A DNA stretch of 64,000 nucleotides from Pirellulales bacterium (GTDB lineage: Bacteria; Planctomycetota; Planctomycetia; Pirellulales; Lacipirellulaceae): the NCBI GenBank assembly GCA_019636345.1, contig JAHBXQ010000002.1, positions 868,001-932,000 of the forward strand. The letters run 5' to 3'. The translations under genes were made by a program, and so were the position numbers. The notes under the pieces were generated by a model, which searched no databases, had not been told where the DNA came from, and saw only the letters and a list, made by a program, of their open reading frames with translations. Positions 13,243 to 20,891 of the stretch are shown here, piece after piece (position 1 is the first letter of the stretch; every line of letters begins with the position of its first letter).

Positions 13243-13980
13243 ATGCCCCTCGACGTCCTGTACGACAACGGCCCCTGTCTGGTCGTCAACAAGCGGGCCG
13301 GGCTCCTGACCCAGGCGCCCGCGGGGATCGACAGTTTGGAAATCCAGGTGAAGGACTTCTACCGCCGCCGCGAGGAGAAGCCGGACGACGCGACGATTTA
13401 TCTGGGACTCCCCCATCGACTCGATCGGCCCGTGTCGGGGGCGATCGTCTTTGCACGCCATGTTCGTGCGGCGCGGAATCTTTCCAAACAGTTCGAGAAC
13501 CGCACGATCGGCAAGAGCTACTGGGCCCTCGTCGAGGGGCTCGTCGAGCCGGCCGAGGGGACGTGGCGCGATTTCCTCCACAAGCGCCACGGCATGGCCC
13601 AGGCCGAGGTCGTCGCTGAGGATCACCCCGCGGCAAAGCACGCGGTGCTCCACTACCGCGTGTTGTGGCACGGCGCGACCGCCGATGGCGCCGAGGCGAC
13701 GTTGCTCGAGATCGAACTCGAGACCGGGCGCACGCACCAGATTCGCATCCAAGCCGGCAGCCGCGGCTGGCCCGTGCGAGGCGACTCCCAATACGGTGCG
13801 ACGCAATCGTTCGGCGATCCCGATCTTGACGAGCGCGATCGTCCCATCGCGCTCCACGCGCGGCAGTTGTCGTTCACCCACCCGATGACGCGCGAGCCGG
13901 TCGACGTCGTCGCCCCGTTGCCGCCGACGTGGCGCGAGCTGGGGCTGCCGACTGCCGTCGCGGGAGATTCAACGGCGTGA
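13243..13980 (+). CDS. RluA-family RNA pseudouridine synthase (no S4 domain)
   Basis: 245-residue enzyme that isomerises uridine to pseudouridine in rRNA or tRNA. The catalytic Asp is in PHRLDRPVSG (about residue 62-66), matching the HRLDRxTSG consensus with Thr replaced by Val. The second signature ETGRTHQIRI is at about 162-171. It begins almost directly with the catalytic fold (LYDNGPCLVVNKRAGLLTQAP), so it lacks the N-terminal S4 RNA-binding domain found in RluC/RluD. The specific target is unpredictable. Its 3' end overlaps the convergent peroxidase gene by 12 nt. Confidence 0.9.
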   Translation: MPLDVLYDNGPCLVVNKRAGLLTQAPAGIDSLEIQVKDFYRRREEKPDDATIYLGLPHRLDRPVSGAIVFARHVRAARNLSKQFENRTIGKSYWALVEGLVEPAEGTWRDFLHKRHGMAQAEVVAEDHPAAKHAVLHYRVLWHGATADGAEATLLEIELETGRTHQIRIQAGSRGWPVRGDSQYGATQSFGDPDLDERDRPIALHARQLSFTHPMTREPVDVVAPLPPTWRELGLPTAVAGDSTA

Positions 13981-15726
13981 GCGCCGCCGCTGCGCGACCC
14001 GCCCCAGGCCGATCCCTAGGCCCGCCAGCAGCCAAGTCGCCGGCTCCGGCACGGCCAGAAACACGTTGGCAGGCAGGTCGGTCATGCCGGTGTTCCAACA
14101 AATGAGCTGTGACAACGTCAGGCTCCCCAGGTCGATGACCGCGTCGATGGCCGGGTTGTCCGTCAACTCCGGATCGCCGAGATAGAAGTAACGATCGCCG
14201 TCCCGGAGACGCGTGAACTGGTCGACGAGCCCCGCGGCGATCAGCTCTCCGACCGCCGCCCCGGGAAGGTGGTCTTCGGCCAAGGCGCCGATCCACACGT
14301 CCATGTCGTCGGGCGTGCCGAACAGGTTCTCCAGCGTCGACTTCAGCGTTGAGTTCGCGGTGACGTCGGCGAACGTCGCCGCGGAGTCGAGCCCATAGGC
14401 GGCGCGCACGGCGTTGTATCCCGGCAGGCCATGGTCGCGACCACGCTGGATGTTGAGCGAAGCGAGGTCCATCCCCCCGGCGCCAGGAGGGCCGAACAGA
14501 AAGTTGCGAACGTCCTCGACGATCATCGTGTCGACTTGCATGGCCGTCTGCAGCGAGATGCCTTTGAGCAATTGAGCGATTCGATCCGTGGCGCCTGTCG
14601 CGTCGCCGGCGAAGAAGTCCGTCACGAAGAACGCGTCCCGAAGCGCCACGTCGCCGGCGGGGTGCGAACCGACGGACGCCAGCGGCAGGTGCGACGGCAG
14701 CAAGCTGTGGCCGAAGCGGAACAGCGCCGTCGCGAACTCGTTGGCCACGCCGGCGTTGATCGTGCTGTCGTAGTTGTACGCCGCCGCCGGAGGCGCCGCC
14801 GCTCCGAGCACCGTCGGCAGAAATTCGTTGTAGGTGACGACTTGCATTTCGGCCCCGACGATCTTTCGCGCCGTTTGATACAACTGGTCGCCGGTCCACG
14901 ACGGATTGCCGGCAGCCAACAAGTCGACCAGTCGGTTGTGCTCGCGGACGAATAGCGTGTGAATCGCGGTCAGGCCGAACTGTTCGTTGGCCCGCACGTC
15001 GCCGGCCAGGAAGAGCTGGGTCGGATCCTGCCCCGGGTTCGACCCGTTGGGGAGGCCGAACGTGTTGAGCGGCATCAGGGCGCCGGCGCTTGTTTTCAAC
15101 TTGCCGCCGCTGTCGCGAAGGGCCGCTTCGCGCACGGCGTTCGAGCCGTAGACATGCGAAGCGTCGATGTACGCGGTCAGGCTGTTGACCTGCTGCCGCG
15201 GGTTGGCGGCGCTGGTTCCCGTGCCGGGGGCGAAGACCGAGCGGCTGAACGGGATGCCCGGAGCCAGCAAATCGCCGCCGGCGACGGCGATCAGGCTCGT
15301 CTCCGCGACGTTGGTTTCGACGAGAGTGAAATCGTGATCAATGAATTGCCCCCATTGATAGACCATGCCGCTCATTTGCAGGGCGTTGGGGGGCGAGCCC
15401 GGAGCGCCGGCGACGGCGTTGCTGACGGCGCGCGGATTGGCGACGATTGCGGCGCTGCCGGGCCCGCCGCGAAACACGTCCCCGCTTCCCCCGTCAGGAT
15501 AATGGGCGCCCGTTGAGGAACCGGTTTGGCTGATGCGCAACAAGGGCGCTCCCGCCGCTCCCCAGTCCCAAGCGCCGAGGTTGTTGCCCGTGCCGTCGAT
15601 CGACCGCGGGTCCGCGACCGGACGCGGAAGTCCGCCGCGCGCGGGAACGGCGTGGAGCGAAGCGACCAATAAAAAAAGGGCGGTTCCCGCCACTGGCGGG
15701 AACGCCCCAATATGTAGAGTGCTCAT
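13969..15726 (-). CDS. Animal-type haem peroxidase with PEP-CTERM sorting signal
   Basis: Secreted peroxidase of the peroxidase-cyclooxygenase superfamily, 585 residues from ATG 15726 (MSTLHIGAFPPVAGTALFLL signal peptide). The distal His is H131 in WGQFIDHDF, the hallmark motif; the proximal His is H340 in RFGHSLLPSH. Other family blocks are REHNRLVDLLA, AEMQVVTYNEFLP, LNIQRGRDHGLPGYN and the late DGDRYFY. The C-terminus is VPEPATWLLAGLGIGLG followed by RRR, a PEP-CTERM exosortase signal, so the enzyme is probably cell-surface processed. Activity could be H2O2-dependent oxidation of halide or phenolics (family knowledge). The signal-peptide codons contain a terminator-like hairpin, listed separately. 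It converges on rluA-type gene with a 12-nt overlap. Confidence 0.88.
   Translation of the reverse strand: MSTLHIGAFPPVAGTALFLLVASLHAVPARGGLPRPVADPRSIDGTGNNLGAWDWGAAGAPLLRISQTGSSTGAHYPDGGSGDVFRGGPGSAAIVANPRAVSNAVAGAPGSPPNALQMSGMVYQWGQFIDHDFTLVETNVAETSLIAVAGGDLLAPGIPFSRSVFAPGTGTSAANPRQQVNSLTAYIDASHVYGSNAVREAALRDSGGKLKTSAGALMPLNTFGLPNGSNPGQDPTQLFLAGDVRANEQFGLTAIHTLFVREHNRLVDLLAAGNPSWTGDQLYQTARKIVGAEMQVVTYNEFLPTVLGAAAPPAAAYNYDSTINAGVANEFATALFRFGHSLLPSHLPLASVGSHPAGDVALRDAFFVTDFFAGDATGATDRIAQLLKGISLQTAMQVDTMIVEDVRNFLFGPPGAGGMDLASLNIQRGRDHGLPGYNAVRAAYGLDSAATFADVTANSTLKSTLENLFGTPDDMDVWIGALAEDHLPGAAVGELIAAGLVDQFTRLRDGDRYFYLGDPELTDNPAIDAVIDLGSLTLSQLICWNTGMTDLPANVFLAVPEPATWLLAGLGIGLGRVAQRRRSRR
15671..15708 (-). 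terminator. Intrinsic-terminator-like hairpin inside the peroxidase signal-peptide codons
   Basis: On the minus strand, a GC-rich stem (GGCGTTCCCGCC / GGCGGGAACCGCC, one bulged C, 3-nt loop) is directly followed by seven T residues. It spans about codons 7-19 of the peroxidase gene, where the T-run also encodes part of the hydrophobic signal core. The shape is right for factor-independent termination, but position inside a reading frame makes its role uncertain. Confidence 0.45.
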
Positions 15727-15866
15727 TAGGTGCTGCGTCAAAGAGTGAACGAGTGATGAAACCAGCATGACCGCTGGCGTCGATGCCTTGTCAGCAAGGC
15801 TTGGTCGAGGCTTAGTCGACGCGGAGGCGATCTGCCAGCAGCTTAATCGCCGTTGCGGGACCACGC

Positions 15867-15890
15867 AACAAATCGACCTTACGATTTGTT
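15867..15890 (-). terminator. Hairpin after the GT39-like gene
   Basis: AACAAATCG-6 nt-CGATTTGTT, a 9-bp perfect stem located 17 nt beyond the stop of the membrane glycosyltransferase-like gene. No T-tract; a possible transcription end or mRNA-stabilising hairpin. Confidence 0.4.
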
Positions 15891-15907
15891 CATCTGGAAG
15901 AGGCGAG

Positions 15908-17434
15908 TCAACGGACCTGCTCGACGAGCCATGGCATGACCCACGGATTCCACGTCGGATAGCTCGCCGACAAGACGGAAATCGCCAGCAACGTCGCGCC
16001 GAACGCCTGAGCTGTGCGGCTACGACACAGCCGATCGGCCGCGGGGATCATCGCCCACAGCCACAGCGGCGAGAACCAGAACATCCACCGCAGCCCGCTC
16101 GTCATGCCGCCGTAGTTGCGGTCTCCCAGCGGGCGCGATATGTAGAACGCCAGGCAAACGAGCGTAAGGAGCATGATCGCGGCGGCCGCAGCTCGGCCGA
16201 ACCGGTCGTCGCCGCGCAGCCACAAAGCCAAGCCGAACATGCTCAGCAGCCAGACGGGGGTGAGCGAAAACACGCCATGATGGCCGACGAGGCAATGAAA
16301 CGCGTACGCGGCGCGACTCGGCTCGCCGCGGTCGATCCCCTGCGGGTTCCGCCAGTAACTGTCGATCGTCCGGCCTTCGAGTTCGTAGCTGTAGTCGTAC
16401 CAGTTGTCCTCGGGATCGGTCACGCTACGGTGGGCGTAGGGGGGGCGCCAACTGGCGTGGGCCGCGTAGTTGGTCCCGAAGAACGCCGCCGCGACGACGA
16501 CCGCCGCCGGGGCGAATCCCTGCAGCGTCGCCCGCGGGTTCAGCCACAGCAGCCCGACGCCGACGACCGCCGTGAGCGACAGCGCGGGCAACTCATGAGC
16601 CGCGGTCAGCGCCGCCGCCGCGCCGGCAAGCGCAAACCATCGCAAACGCTCGTCGCCGTCGGCGACGATCCGCACGACTGCGTACAGCGCAATCGCCGCG
16701 AACAGCGCCCCGTGAAGATGGTTGTTCAACACGACGACGAACGCCGAGTGCATCGTCCCGAGCGCCGCCGCGGCGACGACGAACATCCGTCCCCAGTCGG
16801 TGGCCCCGAACCGCTCGGCCAGCGCCGCCGCAACGCCGATCAACAGCATGAGCGGAACCACGTTCACGATGGCGACGACCAGTCGAACCACGGCGTGCGG
16901 CTCGTCTGCGAGCGTCCAGCCGGCGGCATGCTTGACGAGCCAATAGACCCCGGCCGTCGGCAGATACGACAGGGGCGGTTTGCTGGAATAGAGATGCAGC
17001 TCGCCGTCGCGACCGCGGTGCTGGACCATGTCGATCGTGTTCCACACGCGACGATCCAACAGCGGGTCGATCTCGAACTGTCCATGATCGACCAGCGCGC
17101 GGATCGCCAGCCAGCGGCTGCGGTCGTTCGCGCTGAGAAACGGCCGCATGAGCCGCTCCTCGCGCTCGACTTCGGGACGCTTGCGTTCCAGTTCCGCAGC
17201 GACTTCGTCGGGGGCGAGGCCGTCGGCGGCGAGCTTCCTGGCCAGCGAGTCGAGTCGCACCGAAACGGCGCGCTTTTCGGCTTCGGCCCGATTCACGGAA
17301 TCGACGGCCAGCAACCGGCCGACGGCGTTGCCCAGCGACAACGCGGCCAGCAGCAGATAGACGCCGCGGCGCAGGGCGCGGCGGGCGTCGGTCTCCCCCT
17401 GGTCGGCGCCGCTGCCGCGGGGTTCAACGCTCAT
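15908..17434 (-). CDS. Multi-pass membrane protein, GT39/GT83-type glycosyltransferase-like
   Basis: 508 residues from ATG 17434, with about ten or eleven hydrophobic helices and a large extracytoplasmic first loop carrying charged helices (VNRAEAEKRAVSVRLDSLA). The helices and loops (DMVQHRGRDGELHLYSSKPP, YLPTAGVYWLVKHAAGW, HLHGALFAAIALYAVVRI) resemble polyprenyl-phosphate-sugar-dependent GT-C enzymes, but I see no unambiguous DE or DD catalytic pair, so the enzymatic call is tentative. The start overlaps the stop of the upstream GT2 gene (ATGA). The pair probably builds and uses a polyprenyl-linked sugar: GT2 makes the donor, GT-C transfers it. Confidence 0.65.
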   Translation of the reverse strand: MSVEPRGSGADQGETDARRALRRGVYLLLAALSLGNAVGRLLAVDSVNRAEAEKRAVSVRLDSLARKLAADGLAPDEVAAELERKRPEVEREERLMRPFLSANDRSRWLAIRALVDHGQFEIDPLLDRRVWNTIDMVQHRGRDGELHLYSSKPPLSYLPTAGVYWLVKHAAGWTLADEPHAVVRLVVAIVNVVPLMLLIGVAAALAERFGATDWGRMFVVAAAALGTMHSAFVVVLNNHLHGALFAAIALYAVVRIVADGDERLRWFALAGAAAALTAAHELPALSLTAVVGVGLLWLNPRATLQGFAPAAVVVAAAFFGTNYAAHASWRPPYAHRSVTDPEDNWYDYSYELEGRTIDSYWRNPQGIDRGEPSRAAYAFHCLVGHHGVFSLTPVWLLSMFGLALWLRGDDRFGRAAAAAIMLLTLVCLAFYISRPLGDRNYGGMTSGLRWMFWFSPLWLWAMIPAADRLCRSRTAQAFGATLLAISVLSASYPTWNPWVMPWLVEQVR

Positions 17435-18450
17435 CGCGGCTCTCGCTGAGACGGAGCGGGAGAGAAGGGGGACTTCGGCGCCGGAACGCCCCCGACCCGT
17501 TCGGTCGGGCCGGCGTGCTCGGCGATCGAGAACTCGTCGCGATCGCGCGAGACGAGGGCCGCGATCATCTCGGCCACGAACCCGATCGCCAGGAACTGTC
17601 CCCCCAGCAGCACGGCAACGAGCGAGTAGTACAGCGCGGCCGTCTCGTGGAGATGGACCGGCTGGTCGCCGAACAGCCGCGACGTGCACCAGACGACGGC
17701 CAAGTAAATCATGCCGGCGATCCCCAGCAGCAGCGACGCCAGCCCGATCGTTCCCAGCCAGTGCTGCGGCCGATGGCCGAAGCGAGTGATGAACTGGACC
17801 GTGAGAATGTCGAGCAGCCCCTTGGGAATCCGCGACCAGCCGTACTTCGAAACGCCGAACTCGCGAGGCCGATGCGCCACCGGCGTTTCGCCGACGCGAA
17901 ACCCGCGCGCCGCGGCCAGCACGGGGATGAATCGATGGAGCTCGCCGTACAGACGGATCTCGTGAATCACGTCGCGGCGGCAGCACTTCAGGCCGCAGTT
18001 GTGGTCGTGCAGCCGCACGCCGGTCAGCCGACCGACGATCGAGTTGAACGCCTTCGAGGGCCAGCGCTTGTGCCACGGGTCGTGCCGCACTTGCTTCCAA
18101 CCGCTGACGACGTCGTAGCCTTCGTCGAGCTTGGCGAGCAACTTGGGAAGTTCCGCGGGGCTGTCCTGCAGGTCGGCGTCCATGGTGACGATTACCTCGC
18201 CCGCCGCGACGTCGAACCCCGCCGAGAGCGCCGCGGCCTTGCCGAAGTTGCGCCGCAGCCGGATCCCTTCGACCCGCGGATCGCGTTCGGCGAGGGCCTG
18301 AATGATCCGCCAGGAGCCGTCGGTCGAGCCGTCGTCGACCAGCACGATTTGCAGCGCGTACCCGTGGCGCTCGGCGACGTCGACCAACTCGCGGTGGAGT
18401 TGTTCAAGAGTCGCCGCTTCGTCGAGCAGCGGGATGACGACGCTAATCAC
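17431..18450 (-). CDS. GT2 family glycosyltransferase (polyprenyl-phosphate sugar synthase type)
   Basis: 339-residue GT-A enzyme like dolichol-phosphate mannose synthase/ArnC/GtrB. The N-terminus begins at once with MISVVIPLLDEAATLEQLH; nucleotide-sugar motifs DDGSTDGS (about 40-47) and MDADLQD (about 91-97) are intact. FGKAAALSAGFDVA is typical of this subgroup. Two transmembrane helices follow (about 233-255 and 268-292). The protein likely transfers a hexose from a nucleotide sugar to a membrane polyprenyl phosphate on the cytoplasmic face. A 4-nt overlap couples it to the downstream GT-C-like gene. Confidence 0.85.
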   Translation of the reverse strand: MISVVIPLLDEAATLEQLHRELVDVAERHGYALQIVLVDDGSTDGSWRIIQALAERDPRVEGIRLRRNFGKAAALSAGFDVAAGEVIVTMDADLQDSPAELPKLLAKLDEGYDVVSGWKQVRHDPWHKRWPSKAFNSIVGRLTGVRLHDHNCGLKCCRRDVIHEIRLYGELHRFIPVLAAARGFRVGETPVAHRPREFGVSKYGWSRIPKGLLDILTVQFITRFGHRPQHWLGTIGLASLLLGIAGMIYLAVVWCTSRLFGDQPVHLHETAALYYSLVAVLLGGQFLAIGFVAEMIAALVSRDRDEFSIAEHAGPTERVGGVPAPKSPFSPAPSQREPR

Positions 18451-19024
18451 GACGGATTCGTCAGCACGGGGAGCAGGGGCGCTAGCGGGGGACGGGAGTC
18501 GGCTTTCTCGATGCCATGTCGAACGGATGCCGTCTCGCTGGAAAAACGACTTCCGTCCCCTCTAGCCAGCATACCCATGAAGGCCCGCGAACGCACCCGC
18601 GGCGTCCCGTCCCCGGGCGAGGCGGCGAGACAAGCCGCCGGCAGCGGTTCCGATTACGCGGGTCGTAGCGAGCGTCCGCCGCCGCTGACGCTCGCTCCGG
18701 GGGAACAATCTGGCGCCCAGGCGTAGAGCCGCACAGCGAGATGCTCAGCGCATGCCCTCGAAGTTCCGCCGATTCTTCGTCGGCGGACAGGGGTGCAGGG
18801 CGATCACCAGTCATGGCGTCTTTGCCAAGCGGGTTAGCGCTTCGGCGCGAGGGGTCGCCTTGGCGGCCCAGCCTTCGCGTCTTTGCACGAGGAGTCGTTG
18901 AATGGATCCAGCGATGGAAGGGGATGCGGTTGCTCGGAGGATCTCGCCGCGCGGCGCTTCGTTCCCGGGCGGAATCGCGTACACTGGCGGCCGGTTTCCG
19001 TCCTGGTCGCCTGGAGGGCTCGCC
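18451..19024. other. Intergenic region between divergent GT2 and AI-2E transporter genes
   Basis: No gene supported. Short frames here are Arg/Ser/Pro-rich by-products of GC content. An in-frame ATG at 18902 could extend the transporter by 41 residues, but that stretch (RRISPRGASFPGG) looks non-coding. A TACACT hexamer near 18977 might be a -10 element. Confidence 0.45.
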
Positions 19025-20305
19025 GTGCCGCGCGTCGTCTCTTTCATCGTCCTGCTTGGCATCTTGCTGCTCATCGGCACGATGTTCTTCCAAGTGATGA
19101 TCAACTTCGTCGTTCCGCTGTTCGTGGCGGCGGTGCTGGTAGTAGTGTTCAAACCGCTCCACCTGTGGGTCCAGGAAAAACTGCCCGACCGGCCCCGCGC
19201 TTCGGCGATGGCGACGACGCTGTTGATCGTGCTGGTCGTGCTTTTGCCGACCGTGCTGTTGGGGTGGCGGGCGTACGTCGAGAGCCACGACAAGGTCGCC
19301 TCGTTCCTGTCCGACAAGGAGAAAACCGCCCAACTGGTCCACGAGATCAACGACAAGGCGAGCGGACTCCTGGAATGGTACGAAGAGACGTTTAAGACCG
19401 AACTGAACGTCCGGTCGATCGTCGAAAACGCGGGGAAGCGAATCACCGCGATCGTCCTCAGCGGGGTGAAGGCGATCTTCGGCCTGCTGGTCGGACTGGC
19501 GATCATGACGTTCGCGCTCTACTACTTCCTCGCCGACGGGCCGGCGATGATCGACACCCTCATGCGACTCTCGCCCCTGGACGACGCGTACGAGCGGGAA
19601 CTGCTCGACAAGTTCGCCAACGTCAGCCGGGCCGTCGTCGTCGCCTCGCTGTTGTCCGCCTTGGCTCAAGGCGTGTTGGCGGGGGCGGGTTACTTCGTGG
19701 CGTTCAGCGTCGGCGAGCCGGCGATCGCCGATCAGGCGTTCTCGGCCGAACCTGCCGCGGCAGCCGCGGACGCTCAGGGGGCGCCGATCGCCTTGCTCAC
19801 GATGTTGACGATCGTCCTGGCCCTGGTCCCCTTCGTCGGCGGCGCGGCGGTGTGGATTCCGGTCGTCGCGTGGATCTACTTCGTCCAAGGGCGACCTGTC
19901 GCGGCGATCGGCCTGGGCGTCTATTGCGCAGTCGTCGTGTCGTCCATCGACAATCTCATCAAGCCGTACATCCTGCACGGGCAATCGAATCTCCATCCGC
20001 TGTTGGCACTGATCAGCGTGTTGGGGGGCGTGCAGGTGCTGGGCCCCGTCGGCATCCTTGTGGGACCGATGCTGGTGGCGTTTCTGCAGGCGATTCTCAA
20101 CATGGTTCACAAGGAACTCCACCTGCTGGGGCGCCCCGACGCGATCCGCGCGGCGGCTCTCGCCGGGGGCGATGACGCGGTGCGCGTCCAGGCCGAGGGG
20201 CTTGCCGGCGTCGAGCCCGCTGCGCCCCATCCCGCGCCGCGCCCAGCCGCGCCGCCGCAGTCCTCTAAGTCGTCCCCCAAACGCCGTGGCAAACGCGGCC
20301 GGTGA
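19025..20305 (+). CDS. AI-2E family transporter (PerM-like)
   Basis: 426-residue integral membrane protein. GTG 19025 is chosen as start because GGAGGG lies 6 nt upstream. Hydrophobic helices at the N-terminus (VVSFIVLLGILLLIGTMFF; FVVPLFVAAVLVVVF) are followed by a charged extracytoplasmic loop (about 75-150). The conserved C-terminal block has VLALVPFVGGAAVWIPVVAWIYF and SSIDNLIKPYILHG, then VLGPVGILVGPMLVAFL: the DNxxxP..G and GxxGxxxGP family signatures. A Pro/Ala/Lys-rich cytoplasmic tail follows. Family members include the E. coli autoinducer-2 exporter TqsA and Na+/H+ antiporters, so the true substrate is unknown. Confidence 0.85.
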   Translation: MPRVVSFIVLLGILLLIGTMFFQVMINFVVPLFVAAVLVVVFKPLHLWVQEKLPDRPRASAMATTLLIVLVVLLPTVLLGWRAYVESHDKVASFLSDKEKTAQLVHEINDKASGLLEWYEETFKTELNVRSIVENAGKRITAIVLSGVKAIFGLLVGLAIMTFALYYFLADGPAMIDTLMRLSPLDDAYERELLDKFANVSRAVVVASLLSALAQGVLAGAGYFVAFSVGEPAIADQAFSAEPAAAAADAQGAPIALLTMLTIVLALVPFVGGAAVWIPVVAWIYFVQGRPVAAIGLGVYCAVVVSSIDNLIKPYILHGQSNLHPLLALISVLGGVQVLGPVGILVGPMLVAFLQAILNMVHKELHLLGRPDAIRAAALAGGDDAVRVQAEGLAGVEPAAPHPAPRPAAPPQSSKSSPKRRGKRGR

Positions 20306-20524
20306 CGAGCCGGACGCTACCGCGGAGAACGCAGCGTGCTCGGGCCTGCCCTTCGTGGCGAATCCTGTCGCCTGTCGCACCGCGATTCTCCCCCCAGAAG
20401 TTGGGGGGCTTGGGAGGGAGCTCTCCTGGTGCGGGCGAGCTGCCGCAATTCTGCGGGCGACGAGCCGATAAGGAACGGTGGTCCCCCTTGCCAGCGCCGA
20501 TCGGGCCGCCTATCTTTGACGTAA

Positions 20525-20552
20525 CGAGAATGAGACGGAGTCTCAATAATCT
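20525..20552 (+). promoter_or_regulatory. Putative Fur-family operator upstream of feoAB
   Basis: Perfect 6-bp dyad TGAGAC-GGA-GTCTCA at 20531-20545, flanked by outer GAGA...TCTC symmetry, 58 nt upstream of feoA. The half-site resembles the TGAGA core of Fur boxes. Iron-responsive repression of feoAB is inferred, not shown. Confidence 0.5.
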
Positions 20553-20602
20553 CGCGGCCCGTTGGGCCGCATCCCCCTCACTGCGGAACGGGACGCAACG
20601 AC

Positions 20603-20878
20603 ATGGTCACCCGGGCTTACCACGCGAGAGTTCCTGAGGAACCGGGCGTCGCGCTGACGATGCTCGCTCCGGGAACGACCGGCCGTGTCACCGCGGTCGC
20701 CGGCGAGCATGGCGAGTCGACCCGGCTGAAGGCCTTGGGGCTGTGCGCTGGTCGGCACGTGCAGGTCGCCTCCGCGGGGGACCCGCTCATCGTGCGAGTG
20801 CTCGGGACGCGCGTCGGCGTCGCGGCGCGGCTGGCCGAGCAGGTGACCGTCGTCCCCGACGCTTCTTCGGGCTGCTGA
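20603..20878 (+). CDS. feoA: Ferrous iron transport protein FeoA
   Basis: 91-residue SH3-like FeoA. The core runs LTMLAPGTTGRVTAVAGEH, RLKALGLCAGRHVQVASAGDP and VRVLGTRVGVAARLAEQVTV, matching the G-x-LGL-x-G-x-x-V-x-V architecture. It is cytoplasmic and thought to modulate FeoB. It starts 13 nt before the FeoB start region and shares the dyad operator; the two form an operon. Confidence 0.9.
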   Translation: MVTRAYHARVPEEPGVALTMLAPGTTGRVTAVAGEHGESTRLKALGLCAGRHVQVASAGDPLIVRVLGTRVGVAARLAEQVTVVPDASSGC

Positions 20879-20891
20879 GCCGTCGCCCGTC

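Noticed and set aside
17435-18100. N-terminal extension of the GT-C-like protein
   Set aside because: The extension is Arg-rich and antisense-like within the GT2 gene; the ATGA overlap at 17431-17434 gives a better start.
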